The notes: generated by a model from the sequence alone, not told the origin. DNA of 64,000 bases from Perilla frutescens (GCA_026008535.1 BRKX01000015.1:21411501-21475500); one strand, 5' to 3'. Counted from the first letter of the stretch, positions 47,754 through 59,173 are shown. Numbers and translations are program-made.

Positions 47754-47849
47754 GTTCTGGGAACACCAACTCATGAGGAAATAAAATGCATGAATCCAAA
47801 TTATACGGAGTTCAAGTTTCCTCAAATTAGGGCCCATCCATGGCATAAG
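47754..47849 (+). pseudogene. Captured exon of a GSK3/SHAGGY-like protein kinase
   Basis: A 96-base segment reads, after the acceptor CATCTAG, as VLGTPTHEEIKCMNPNYTEF and then KFPQIRAHPWHK, and is followed by GT. This is the highly conserved block of plant GSK3/SHAGGY kinases (BIN2 family) in the C-lobe. It is exactly 32 codons, with both intron borders kept. No other kinase part is visible, so the segment was copied with flanking intron pieces. The frame is intact and diverges from the family consensus at only a few residues. Confidence 0.9.
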
Positions 47850-47993
47850 GTTGTGATCTGAATCTGTAGATCACTGTGCTTGCAATGTTTTTACTTGCTA
47901 TTATGCTGATTATATTTTTTTGTGCTTGCAATGTTTATAAAAACTAAAGAGAAGGTATTTCATGCAGCGGGCCTATTTCAGACTATTTATATA

Positions 47994-48429
47994 CAGTAGT
48001 AATACTTTTATGGTATTCAGTAATACTTGCTATGATGATAGTAATCCTTCACTAGCTATTATTCATATTTTGCAACTGTTTCACTTGAAAACATAATTAT
48101 AACTCACTCGATAGTAATAATACTTCTATGATATATAGCGATACTTTCTAGCGTAATAGTAATCCTTCCCTTAAAACGTAACTATGATTCAATAGATAGT
48201 TATTTCTGCGTGAATAGATCAACAAAAGTACATATCACATGCATATATTGAATTTTGTAGACTAGTAATACTTCTATGGTATTATTTTATATTTACATGC
48301 AGTAGTAATACTTCTATGGTATTCAGTAATACTTGCTATGATGATAGTAATCCTTCACTAGCTATTATTCATATTTTGCAACTGTTTCACTTGAAAACAT
48401 AATTATAACTCACTCGATAGTAATAATAC
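47994..48429 (+). repeat. 130-bp direct duplication (47994-48123 and 48300-48429)
   Basis: Both copies begin CAGTAGTAATACTT and end GATAGTAATAATAC. I find one mismatch between them (TTTTA versus TTCTA). The second copy abuts the S-protein-like fragment. Its AGTAATACTT motif is related to the GTGATACTT/AAGTATCAC motif in the rest of the element. Confidence 0.93.
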
Positions 48430-48432
48430 AGT

Positions 48433-48650
48433 TGGAGCGTTGAGGTTGGCCTCTTGATGAGGAGCTCGACTCGATTCGTTTGCACCCTCAAATGGGACGC
48501 CATGAGGAAGAAGTTCGAGGCCTTTCGAGCCAGTCGGGACAGGTATAGGTGTGGTGTTGCCGCACAATGCCTTTGGCTCGTAAAAGAAGATGACTTTTAT
48601 TTCAGCAATAATGGGGCTCATTGGATTAAAGATTTTCCATGGTTGTCATA

Positions 48651-48651
<1 letters not shown>
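48433..48651 (+). pseudogene. Captured S-protein homologue (SPH/S1 family) C-terminal fragment
   Basis: The open frame reads SWSVEVGLLMRSSTRFVCTL, continues KWDAMRKKFEAFRASRDR, and ends QCLWLVKEDDFYFSN and WIKDFPWLS before TAA at 48649-48651. The pattern W-F...T-F-C.L.W...K.F..F.A.RD...C....C.W.V..DG.Y and a final FPW is that of the plant self-incompatibility S1-like secreted proteins. The first half, including the signal peptide, is missing. The fragment begins just after the 130-bp repeat at AATACAGT. Assignment is by family pattern from memory. Confidence 0.72.
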
Positions 48652-48654
<3 letters not shown>

Positions 48655-48699
<45 letters not shown>

Positions 48700-48710
48700 C
48701 TTTTTTTTTT
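48655..48710 (+). repeat. (CT)n / (TTTC)n microsatellite
   Basis: A CTCTCTCTCT run followed by TTTCTTTC units and a T-run, directly after the S-protein-like fragment. Confidence 0.92.
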
Positions 48711-48974
48711 GGAGATAATGAATGTGATCACAGGCTTGTTTGCCTATAAATATCAAATCTAGCTAGATGAATAAGAGGTTCGAGTTTCTTTCTTTTGCTT
48801 TTCTATTTTTCATTTTGCACTATATGCAAGTTAACTATGTTGTCTTCAACGAGTTCCAACCATTAGTCTTTGGTTTAATTTGATGACGAACTTCATTTTC
48901 TGAATTAAATTCTCGATTTCATTTTATGAAAAATAATTATAAAGCTTAATTGGATCACCATATATTTGCAATGA

Positions 48975-49535
48975 GTTTGACGATGATATCACTAAAGAAT
49001 GTAAAAGTATCACTAAATAAACATAAAGTATCACTAAATAAGAATAAGTATCTCTAGCTAACATAAAAGTATCACTAAAAAAATACAGTATCACTAAAAG
49101 AATGTAAAAGTATCACTAAATAAGAATAAGTATCACAAACTGATGTAAGTATCTCTAACATAAAAGTATCACTAAAAACCTGTCAAGTATCAATATTTCA
49201 AAAATGCAGTATCACTGAAGAATGTAAAAGTATCACTAAATAAACATAAAGTATCAATAAATAAGAATAAGTATCACAAACTGATGTAAGTATCTCTAAC
49301 TAACATAAAAGTATCACTAAAAATCTGTCAAGTATCAATATTTCAAAAATACAGTATCACTAAAGAATGTTAAAGCATCACTAAAGAATGTAAAAGTATC
49401 ACTAAATAAACATAAAATATCACTAAATAAGAATAAGTATCACAAACTGATGTAAGTATCACTAACGAATATAAAAGTATCACTAAAAAACTATCAAGTA
49501 TCACTATTTTAAAAATACAGTATCACTAAAAAATG
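48975..49535 (+). repeat. AAGTATCACTAAA minisatellite
   Basis: More than twenty copies of AGTATCACTAAA and variants (GTATCTCTA, GTATCAATA) are arranged in higher-order units such as ATAAGAATAAGTATCACAAA followed by CTGATGTAAGTATC. The complementary motif AGTGATACTT is the main repeat in the related element at 15708-16724. It may be a subterminal array of the transposon family. Confidence 0.88.
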
Positions 49536-49559
49536 TTGACTATATATATATACTACCTA

Positions 49560-51261
49560 ACTACAATATCTTTATCCTTCTTGCCTCTGTTCTGGAACCT
49601 TTGTATTGCAAATGCAAAAGTAGATTGTCCGAAGGGCAGAGCTAATGCAATAAGAAAAGTTTTTAGACCATTCACCAGCAGCAACGATAACAGAATAGGT
49701 GGAAGCATCCAACTGTAGGATCCAAAAACCTGCATAAGCAAAGTGTTTAGCCAAGCGAATCATACTTTTGAGTTTGCAAAATCAATGAGCAAAAGATTAC
49801 AGAAAACACAGTCAAAATTGAGAAGAAAAGCAAAAATGATGAAATTGAGTGCCTCCATATTCAAGCAATTATGTACATCATATGATGAATATATGTGCCT
49901 AAATTTCCCTACAGCATGGACTACAAGTAATCAACTTTTAGATCAAATAAAACTAATTTTGGACTCACGCACATCCCATTCTAGCTCATGTTGGGAGCTT
50001 ATACGAACAGAGCTCAACACCTCCATAAGTAATCATTCTCAGTTGTTTCAAATTCACTTCACTAAGCTAATGTATGAAGATGCTAACACAAAACCTCATA
50101 TGAAGTCGACCAAAAGAAAAAAAAAGTAATGCAAAGATAGAGACAGGAGCTGCACAGATTTCGAATGCCTGCACAGGCTGCACCTTCTACAAAAACAGTC
50201 CACAGATGCATAATTAACTCATTGCCACCATATCTAGTCACAACATGATGCAGGCAAAAGCATAACAAAAGCACAAATTCATTGATTTCCCGAGAATACC
50301 GAATATTGCACGTAAAAGGATGCAAGAGAAAGCATAACAAAAGCACAAACTCGTTGATTCTCCAAGAATACAGAATATTGCAAGTAAAATACCTTACTTA
50401 TTATTTATGACAGTAAACAAGAAATATTTATTATTCTAATATTTGAAACAGAGTTGTTCTAGACTTAATACTTGCTTTATGTATTCAAGTATTATATCTC
50501 CACACAAATCCACATACATTTATTCAACACAATGAAAAATGTGTATTTGTTGGTGAATATGTAACTTGTGACTCCAATCTTTTGGTTTCTACTAAAAAGC
50601 CCTTTTTCGTATTCCCAATAATCAAATCAAAGAAAATACAGTGGAACTGATATACATACACACTTTAATTTCCTATGCATTTTCTCCCTAATTAATATGT
50701 CGAGTATTCTGCTATATTTATTTCAAATTCCCCTTCAAAACACCAAATATAATAATTAAACATATAGTCGTCATATCAAAAGATCATTCCTCAAGAACAA
50801 GAGTTAAATTCGGGCTAGAAAATAAAACTAAATTCATCATCAAAGCAATGGATCCATAAAACCCTAGATACACTTACAAATACTCGGTTGAAATTCTGCA
50901 CCGGAGATGATGATATATCGCCGATTTCGGAGATGACTTCGGCGCTGGTGGTCGCGATAGTTGTTGGTGGTGGTCGCACTACTTGCTGCGGCAAACGTAT
51001 TATTTGGTGCGGTGGCAGTGGAGAAGATGGGGAAAACAACGGTTGTGGGGTGGGAGATGGCGTCGTGAGAGAGGAATCGTGAAGATCGAAATCAAGAAAT
51101 CGCGGTGGTGGAAGAAAGGGGCGGAGAAATTGAGAAGCAGCGATGAGTTTTGTGTGTGTATGTGTGTGCATTTTTTTTAATATATACAGGCGGGTCGGGT
51201 TACTCTGGGTCGGGTCGGATGGAGATCCGTCTAACGTAAAAGACCCGTTAGACAGTCTCAT
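49560..51261 (-). pseudogene. Captured two-exon fragment of an unidentified membrane protein
   Basis: On the minus strand a first open segment (to 50878) includes LPPHQIIRLPQQVVRPPPTT and SAEVISEIGDISSSPVQNFN and ends at a good donor TATTT|GTAAGTG. A second segment starts after TTTGCTTATGCAG| at 49729 with VFGSYSWMLPPILLSLLLVN and continues GLKTFLIALALPFGQSTFAF. Both segments are in phase 0, so splicing out 50877-49730 would keep one open frame. The second segment is a long hydrophobic, probably membrane-spanning region. The Ser/Pro-rich N-terminus could be a plastid transit region. I do not recognise the donor gene. Confidence 0.6.
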
Positions 51262-51283
51262 ACAAGTTTTTATCTTAATAGTT

Positions 51284-52516
51284 TAATGTTGCTGGTCCAC
51301 AATGTCTGCAACTTGTGCATGAACTACCTAAATAATACAACATCAGAATTTAATTTCTATCACACATGATGTGTTCATATATTTCAGCTAAAAAGAAAAG
51401 ATGTATGGATGGCTCATCATTTGGTGGGATTTAAAAGTAAATAGAAAAAGGTAAAAACCAGAAATGCAATAAGATGGTTTGATTTATGATTCCCAACTAC
51501 TGATGGTCCAAGCTTACTGGGAAAAATTAAAGGTGAATGTAATAAAGAAACAATTAAAAACAACATGAATCACCTTTTTAATGATCTCTAGAAAGAAAAT
51601 ATTAATACTAATAATAATAATAGTATAAATAATATTATACCTCTTATCAGAAGGCAATATTAATGAGTACGTACCTTTTCTACTTAATCATATATATATA
51701 TTCTTACTGTATAAACATGGTAGCAAATAATATATATAAAATATTCATTATTTAGGTGCAGTTATAGTGATGAAGAAGAGTTCAAGTTGCTGAGGTTATG
51801 TCAAGATGAAATAAATGTGATCTTTATTTATTTATTTATGTTTGATTTGGAATGAATAATTTGGGCAGGAACATTGTTCATAGATCATGCTTCCTTGAAT
51901 GTAAGGTCCCATGTAATATGTCAGTGTTTGATAATGCTAAGATTCCTGAAACAGGGGTTAATTTGAAGTCTTGATTTATCATGATATGTGGGGTTTTGAT
52001 TAGTGGGGAACCCAAAATAAATAATATAATCTTTAACTTTGAACCTCCCCATTTCATTTCCCCACTGTTGGTTGATATTGATGGCTTTAGATTCCCAAAC
52101 TCCCACCCTTTCTTGATATGTTCATCATTTTTATCTTTGGTGGTGGAGGTTGGGGGAAAACTCAAGAAAATGATGGCTGACATGATACCTTCTATACAAA
52201 AACATTGTGATATGTGACATAAAGTTTTTTTTATATATAAATATTTTTTAATAGAATATGGATTGAAATGGCATAATTTCACTTTTACATCACTCGACAC
52301 AAGCATTATAATACATCAAAATTAATTTAAAAACACGGGTAGAAACTAGGTTAAATGCTAATGTAAGGTCACTGCAATACATCCCTCATCTCTGCAGTCG
52401 ACATGTGTCCCAGACTCACCAAAATTTGGTTATTTATAGCTCTTTTTTGTCCAAAAAAAAAAAATTCTGCCATCTGAAAAAATATATCGTGACACTTCAA
52501 CTACCTATTGTGACAC
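51284..52516. other. Intergenic DNA, no element recognised
   Basis: AT-rich sequence with (ATA)n-like and (TA)n patches near 51600-51740. The open frames at 51878-52306 and 51981-52217 overlap on opposite strands and look like chance frames. Confidence 0.5.
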
Positions 52517-52524
52517 TTAATTAC

Positions 52525-52600
52525 CGGGGCCGGCCCTGAGGGTGAGCAAGGTGGGCCACCGCTCAGGGCCTCCACTTTTATAGGGCCCACATTTTTTAAA

Positions 52601-52632
<32 letters not shown>

Positions 52633-53267
52633 ATATATAAATAGGTAATTTAAAAAAAATTATAAACTTAAAATGGTTGTCTTTTTTATATTTTGCTCTG
52701 CCGACTTTGAAATCTCATAGGGCTTCAGTGATTAGATCCATCACTTATTTTTTTCTATGTAAATTTAGTGTGATAAAATATTTAGTGAGATTTTGTGTTG
52801 ATTTAATCTCAATTTTGTAATTGAATTATTAATCAACTATTTGTAATCTATACAAAGATCCTGTACAAGAAATGCACCTTTAAAGACTCAATTTTGAAAT
52901 TTTATTAAAACTGTTTAATGGGAAAAAAATCGGTTGTTATATTTAGGGGTTTTATTCCTCAATTTTGAGTTCACCAAAATCTCAATTTTAGAGCTTTTAA
53001 CATAAATTATTACAATAAAAATTTTGAATTATTTTTCTTAATATTATCAATATCTTTTTCACGATTATTTAATTAATGAAAGTATTTTTTTTTTACTTAC
53101 AGAATTCACGAATGAGATTTTGTAAATATTAATTGTACTTTTTCAAAATTTAAGGTGATTGGAATAAAATGGAAAAAACTTTAAGATGCTCGTGAAAAAA
53201 AAATAAAAATTCAGGGTCCTTTTTTTTTATTTCGCCCTGGGCCTCCGAATTGTCAGGGTCGGTCCTG
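52525..53267. mobile_element. Short non-autonomous hAT element (743 bp)
   Basis: It is flanked by the 8-bp duplication TTAATTAC (52517-52524 and 53268-53275), the size typical of hAT elements. The ends are inverted: left CGGGGCCGGCCCTGAGGG, right end on the complementary strand CAGGACCGACCCTGACA. Inside each end follows a GGGCC-rich stretch (GGTGGGCCACCGCTCAGGGC on the left, GGAGGCCCAGGGCG on the right). The interior is AT-rich without transposase. Confidence 0.88.
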
Positions 53268-53275
53268 TTAATTAC

Positions 53276-55690
53276 CTATTGTGACAATCCGAAATCTAAA
53301 TTATTTTATCGACCAACCGATAAAGATTAGAAATAGCAAAAATTGAATGTAAATAGTGAATGAGATGTAATACACCCCCTTAAAATAGAATTTACCAAGA
53401 AAATAGTACCCCGTTGGACAAGTTACTTGTTACATGTTTAAATATCATCAACACTTTCTAAATCGAGTCATCTCATAAGAACTATTTAGTGTGCTTTGAT
53501 TTTCATTTATGGGTTTGCATTGTATATAAAGCTTAATAGATTTCATGAGTTTCTCTTCATCCCCAAAAAATAAAAACAATATAATAGAGATAAATGAAAG
53601 TCAAAAGTAAGAAGCGGAGGTTTTTGCTAATGTACAAGAAAACTAATAATTAAACTAAAGAAAGGGCAATTAAAAAAAAGTAAAATAGGAAAAGAAAAAG
53701 GAAAGAGTGCACCTTGTAATAAAATATTTAATTAAAACCGTGCAAGTCACTGGCAAAATTGCGAACTTGTCGAATTCCAACCAGACCAGGTGTTTGGTTC
53801 AACTTTAATTTTACCCACTATCAATAAATAAAAAAAATATGTATTCTAATGTTGAACTATCATTTATATTTTAAATTATTTTTATTTTTTAAAATATATC
53901 TCTAATTAATATTTTATTGATTAAATATTTAAATTATTTAAAAATTAATCAAATCTAATCTCGAATAAATTTTCCGGCCAAAATCATATCTAAAAAATGG
54001 TAAAATTTAAGAATAAAAATGTTATGTCATAGATATAATCGATTTAAAAATAATTTCAGAAGAAGATCCAAGTATTAAACTGAAATATAAGGTAATTTTT
54101 AGCTAAAATATATCCGGTGATAAATTTGACTAATTTTCAAATAGTTTGAATATTTAATTGATAAGAGTACTATTAATTTAAGATAAATTTGAAAAATAAA
54201 AATAGTTTGGGATATAAATAACAGTTTACCTTGTTGTAATCTTCATCATTCTTTGTTATTTTTATTTTAACAAAAATTAAAAAAAAAAAGAATATCATGG
54301 TTAAAGAAGTTGAATTTTTATATTATAGAGGTTTTAGGATAGGAAATTGTGTAAAATTACGAGAGTTTATTCTATTTAAATACGATCATTCTAGGTTTTT
54401 TTTTTCTCTCTCTTTTTTCTGAAAATATTCGTGACTACTACCATGCCTCAATGTAAACTCATAAAGTATTAGATCGTCATTGTACATTTGTACCTATGGT
54501 CCGCCCATGGAGTTACGATATCATAAGTTGTTTTCATAGAATTTCATTGCAAAACTTCCAAAATAGTCAAAAGGGAATTGACAATAAATTAATCATTATT
54601 AAGAGGCTTAGGTCTACTAAAGATAACAATGAACATATCAAAGAAAGGACTAATTCGGGGTCTGAGCACTTAATGATCTTGATGAGGATACGACTGTTCT
54701 TGATAATATAACTGACCTATTACAATACAGGTGAAAGATAATTTTATTATTAATATTCTTTACATCTACATGTCAAGTTGTCAACTAATAGAGCCGAGCA
54801 TGCTTTAACTCAATTTGCTTGACGTTGTTTTGGATTATGAATACTTTATTTATATGGTTTTTTTTTCTCTTTAATTTTTTTTTTTTTGGTCACAAAAGAA
54901 ATGCAGACATTTACGGTTTGCAATATATTCATTGTATTTTCTAAAATCTTGACTTTGAGTTTTGGGAATCTTGATTGAAGGGCCTCCCTCCATTGGTTCC
55001 TCATACAAGTAGGACCCTATTTCGAGTGATCTTTAAAAAAGTTTGGATTGAATTTATGACAATAAATAATATATAGTTTTTACAATTATTTTGACAAATT
55101 AAATGATATGGGGTTGATTATAATATGAGCTATGGAGTTTTTATTTTATTTTAAAATGAATTTGGAAGGCAAGACGTGAAACTGTTGGGTACAGGGAAAC
55201 ATGAGCAACGGACAACTGAAATAGAAGCGTGGTAAGCGCGGAGTAATAATGAAAGTTGGGATCACTCACAGTGTAATAAAGCCGCACAGATATGGTCGTA
55301 AATGATTTATATTACACTTTTCTTATATTATTATATACTGAATTGGGATGAACTATAGTTTCAGGATCTGAAATATATATTTACTGCGACATAAGTCATG
55401 ATTTATGTTTGATTTTCAGCGTGGAATTTCAGATGGCAGATGTAATCTAGGAGTTTCTGAATTTTCTCTTTCACAAAAAAGAGAGAAAGAAAACTCATCT
55501 CCTTTTGTTTGATTTTTTCTTTTCTTTTTCACTCTTTGATCAATTGAATTTACATAAGGGAAAAGCTGGAAAAAGAAAAAGGGAATTTCTTTATTGAGGC
55601 TTTGTGAGTTCAAAATAAATATATTATGCGCTGTAAAATTTGCAGTAATTAATTTTTTACTTGTTCTGTAGAAATTAGTGTGATATGGTG
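53276..55690. other. Intergenic DNA upstream of the lactonase gene
   Basis: AT-rich sequence with no gene or element recognised. The last part (from about 55400) is probably upstream promoter DNA of the 6-phosphogluconolactonase gene. Confidence 0.5.
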
Positions 55691-55696
55691 CGTGTG

Positions 55697-55704
55697 TATA
55701 AAAA
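55697..55704 (+). promoter_or_regulatory. Putative TATA box of the 6-phosphogluconolactonase gene
   Basis: GTGTATAAAAACAAGG is followed about 40-130 bases later by a long CT-rich stretch (55735-55822), typical of a plant 5' untranslated leader. The start codon is 730 bases downstream, so a 5' untranslated intron is likely. No splice sites are assigned. Confidence 0.45.
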
Positions 55705-56433
55705 CAAGGAGTTTATACCCATCTTCTATTCTTCCACCTTACTCAGTTTCTTCCTTCTCTGACACCCATCCTTTTCTCTTTCCATCTGTGAGTCTCTCTC
55801 TCTATCTCTTTCTCTCTCTCACTGTTGTATTTGGGATTATTATTAAATATGTGAGAGTATCTTTTATGAGATTTCAAGAATGCAAATTTAGCGTTTTGTT
55901 ATATTGGGTTGTGTAATCTTGAGCTTTTTCATGCAAGAATGTGTGAATACGGGACTTTCTTGATGTGGGATTTGACTACAAATGTGTGTAATCTACCTAT
56001 TTTGATCTGCATGTGTTGATTCAAGAAATTGGGCTCTTGATCTTTTGATCGGTTGATCTTCATTTTGGCGTTGATTTTTATTGTGATTTTTCTATTATAT
56101 ATTTTTTTTTCTGGGTTCCGTGAATTACATGCAGTATAGTAAATTTAATCCTTCAAATGCTGCAGCAGTTTAATTGTGTATAATTGCTGTCTTGGCTATT
56201 GTATCTCAATTGCAATCTGGTTGAGTTATCTCTGTGTGTGTGTTTGTGAGATCACAATGTTGTGAATTGAGTAGTTTTGTTAATGTCGATGGGGTTTCTT
56301 AATTGACTTTCAGATGCACCTAAGTTCCAAAATTCAGTTCTTGTCGTGATGAATTCTGACTGTGTGGATTCTATATATTGAAACCATCAATTTTGTGAAT
56401 GTTGTTCTGTTTTGTATAAATCTTGCGAGAAGA

Positions 56434-59173
56434 ATGGCTCTTTCTGGGTACAAGAAGGATGGGAGAGAGCTGAGAGTTTTCGAAAATGCAGATGAACTGA
56501 GCTGCAATTTGGCAGATTACATAGCAGAACTGTCAGAAGCTTCTATAAAAGAGAGGGGCGTTTTTGCTATTGCTTTATCTGGTGGTTCACTTGTCACGTT
56601 GATCGGGTATGTAAGTGCATTTATGTCCTATAAATGTTACTTCGCTGCTACCCTTCGTCATATAGAATCTAATTTGTCGTATAGAATCTAATATTTTGTT
56701 CCCTGTGTGAGTAGAAAGCTATGTGAAGCGCCTTACAACAAGACCGTTGATTGGGCCAAGTGGTATATATTTTGGGTTGACGAGCGTGTGGTTGCCAAAA
56801 GCCATGCTGATAGCAATTACAAGCTTGTGAAGGAGTGTTTTTTGTCCAAGGTATCTCTCCAGATCTTGGTGCCCTGTTAGTTCTTTATATCTGATCGTTC
56901 TTCAATGATATACAGACTATTTTTGGCTATTAACATGACCTTCTGTCTGCTGATGATATGTTTTCCTGGTATGAAGATTATTTACATATATATAGAGGAG
57001 AGGGAGAGCCTTCATAGTTTCGTTCCAATTAGTGTGGATGAGATCTGTTAGTAACATAGCTGTGTAAGAGGCTATGAACATTGATACTCATATCTCTCTA
57101 GAACCACCTTCCAGTCTAAGATGTCATTTTCCATCGTAAATCTGATTCATTAAATTTATAAACTTAGTGGATATGGCCTTCCTAGGATTTGATGTGTCTG
57201 CATATGTACAAGTGAGATCCTCAGTTCCCCATTTTCAACACATTATACTTCTTATATGGAACTTTCAAAATATTCAAGTAGTATTCTACTTCATTTGAGC
57301 ACATCTGGCTTGTGTATCTTATGGGGATTCACGTATTCAATTCAACCATATTGTGAGATTTCCTGGTTTGAAACTAGTTCGGGCACAGAGACTGTTATGT
57401 ACCCAGTTTGGGGTCTTTTTGGCCTTGTAGACCATATTCCACAAGAAATCATAGCTACATTTCTTGGTGAGATAAAAAGATTGGTGATGGAATCAAAACC
57501 TGAAGAGTTTAGAACCATTCCTTTCTTTTTTGCAGGCTTTCCAAATAAGATGTTAGCGTAAGCCCATACCAAGTGCCTTTCTCATCATCCAATACCTCAT
57601 ATACCTTTTCGAAACTTTGTTGGGATTTCCTTGAGCCAGTTTAGTTCCCCTTAATCTCGGGCAAGTCAAAAGGACAAGACAACATTTTCTCATGGTTTTA
57701 CACAACCAAGGAAGTGAAACAGATGATCCGTACCATGTTCTTGAATCATTTTAGCTTTGTTTGATGTGGCTTCTGGAAGATGGCCTAAATGATAGGCGAA
57801 GAGCTACTACTACGTTACTCTTTTTGTTGAATAATTTACAATATCATAAAAGGCAGCCAAATCTTTAGATTTTCCATTTCCATGCATGATTCAGAATAAT
57901 TGGCAGAGAACTAAGATCTGCTGACTTCTTTAATTGCGCACACAGTATATCTGAGAGTACATGTTATTCCAATATCTAATGTTCTAATTTTTGTAAGATT
58001 TGCGTCGGATTTGGTTTACATGAAGTTCAATAGGTAGATTTATGGTTTTCTTCTTGTTTTTGAGAAGTATCATTCTCTTTTTTTGGAAAATGCTTTGGGC
58101 AATCTGTCTTCTTGGCAAAGACTCTTTTATTACAAAGATTCATATAGTAGTAAGAAATAAATTTCTTAGCTGAAGCTAAAATTCACACTAAGAGCATCTC
58201 CAACAAAGGAACACTACTACAGTTCCTTACTGAACTCTTTTGTAGGCCCCTCATTCAACGTTAACTAAAATTCCTCTTCAATGGAAAAACTCAATTAGAA
58301 TCCCTATCCTGTTCTGAGTTCTACCTACTTTTCACATCAACCATAAAAAGTGCAAAGACAAGGGGACGGATGATCACACCTCAATTTCTAGGCAAATTAT
58401 GGCAGTATGTACCGGCAGAAATATGTGATGTTTGTGTATAACAGGCGTAGAAGACTACATAACTGCATATTTCCTACACAAATTTTCTGTCTGGATATCC
58501 TCTGCCTACAAACTGTGAGCAATATGCCTACATATTGCCAAATCTGAGTTCCTAAAACTTTGTGGGTATTCATTTGGATACCCCTATTGTAGCTGTTGTA
58601 ATATTTCTATTCAATCTTTGGTGTTCGTTATTTCCAACTCCAGGCATCAAAATGCTGTGTTTGGTTACTAATCTATTTCAGGTGCCTATTGTTCACGGCC
58701 ATGTGCATTCAATCAACGACTCCGTGACTGCAGAGCAAGCTGCCGAAGACTATGAGTTTGTCATCAGGCAGCTCGTCAAGGCCCGTGTGATCAGCGTGTC
58801 TGAGATCAATGACTGTCCAAAATTCGACCTCATCCTCCTCGGAATGGGGCCTGACGGGCATGTTGCGTCTCTGTTTCCTAATCACTCGGTGTTCAATGAG
58901 AAAGAACAATGGGTGACTTTCATCACTGATTCCCCCAAGCCCCCACCTGAGAGGATCACTTTCACATTGCCTGTCATAAACTCTGCATCCAACGTCGCTG
59001 TAGTCGTTACCGGTGCTGGCAAAGCAGAGGCAGCGCACTTGGCCATCGATGAAGTCGGCCCCAACTATCCGGCACTGCCAGCAGGGATGGTCCGGCCGAT
59101 CAATGGAGACTTGGTGTGGTTTCTGGATATAGCAGCTGCTTCAAAAATTGAAGGTGCAAAATTTTCCGAGTAG
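56434..59173 (+). CDS. PGL: 6-phosphogluconolactonase (cytosolic-type)
   Basis: The enzyme hydrolyses 6-phosphogluconolactone to 6-phosphogluconate, the second step of the oxidative pentose-phosphate pathway, which supplies NADPH. Three exons join in frame: 56434-56606, 56715-56850, 58682-59173, with GT-AG introns. They give 266 residues, the length of Arabidopsis PGL1/PGL2 (about 260-270). The start is the first ATG of the block MALSGYKKDGRELRVF. Family blocks seen are FAIALSGGS (substrate-binding loop), WYIFWVDERVV, SNYKLVKECFL, PKFDLILLGMGPDGHVASLF and PPPERITFTLPVINSA. The N-terminus shows no transit peptide and the C-terminus ends KFSE, so I favour the cytosol. Intron 2 is 1.8 kb and contains only chance frames. 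No disabling change is seen. Confidence 0.95.

Larger units (their letters stand above)
47129..51274. mobile_element. Pack-MULE with captured fragments of several host genes
   Basis: A 4.1 kb element with terminal inverted repeats: left ACTTGTGTGAGACCGTCAAA, and complementary strand of the right end ACTTGTATGAGACTGTCTAA, both continuing CGGGTCT and TTAGACGGATCTCC. It is flanked by the 9-bp duplication TTAATAGTT (47120-47128 and 51275-51283), the size Mutator-like transposases make. No transposase is present. The interior carries recognisable pieces of a DELLA gene, a GSK3-like kinase exon and an S-protein homologue on the plus strand, and a two-exon piece of another gene on the minus strand. 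This is the definition of a Pack-MULE. It belongs to the same family as 15708-16724. Confidence 0.9.

Noticed and set aside
48975..49535. Regular short repeats considered as a CRISPR-like array
   Set aside because: This is plant nuclear DNA, the spacers are themselves repeated and the unit is AT-rich and variable, so it is a minisatellite.
49743..50129. 128-codon open frame on the plus strand inside the Pack-MULE
   Set aside because: No recognisable motif. It lies in the intron predicted for the minus-strand captured fragment and looks like a chance frame.
51878..52306. 142-codon open frame on the minus strand
   Set aside because: An opposite-strand frame overlaps it, there is no motif and no splice-supported exon context, so it is probably chance.
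57256..57561. 101-codon open frame in intron 2 of the lactonase gene
   Set aside because: It lies wholly in an intron whose flanking exons join in frame, and it shows no lactonase or transposon similarity.
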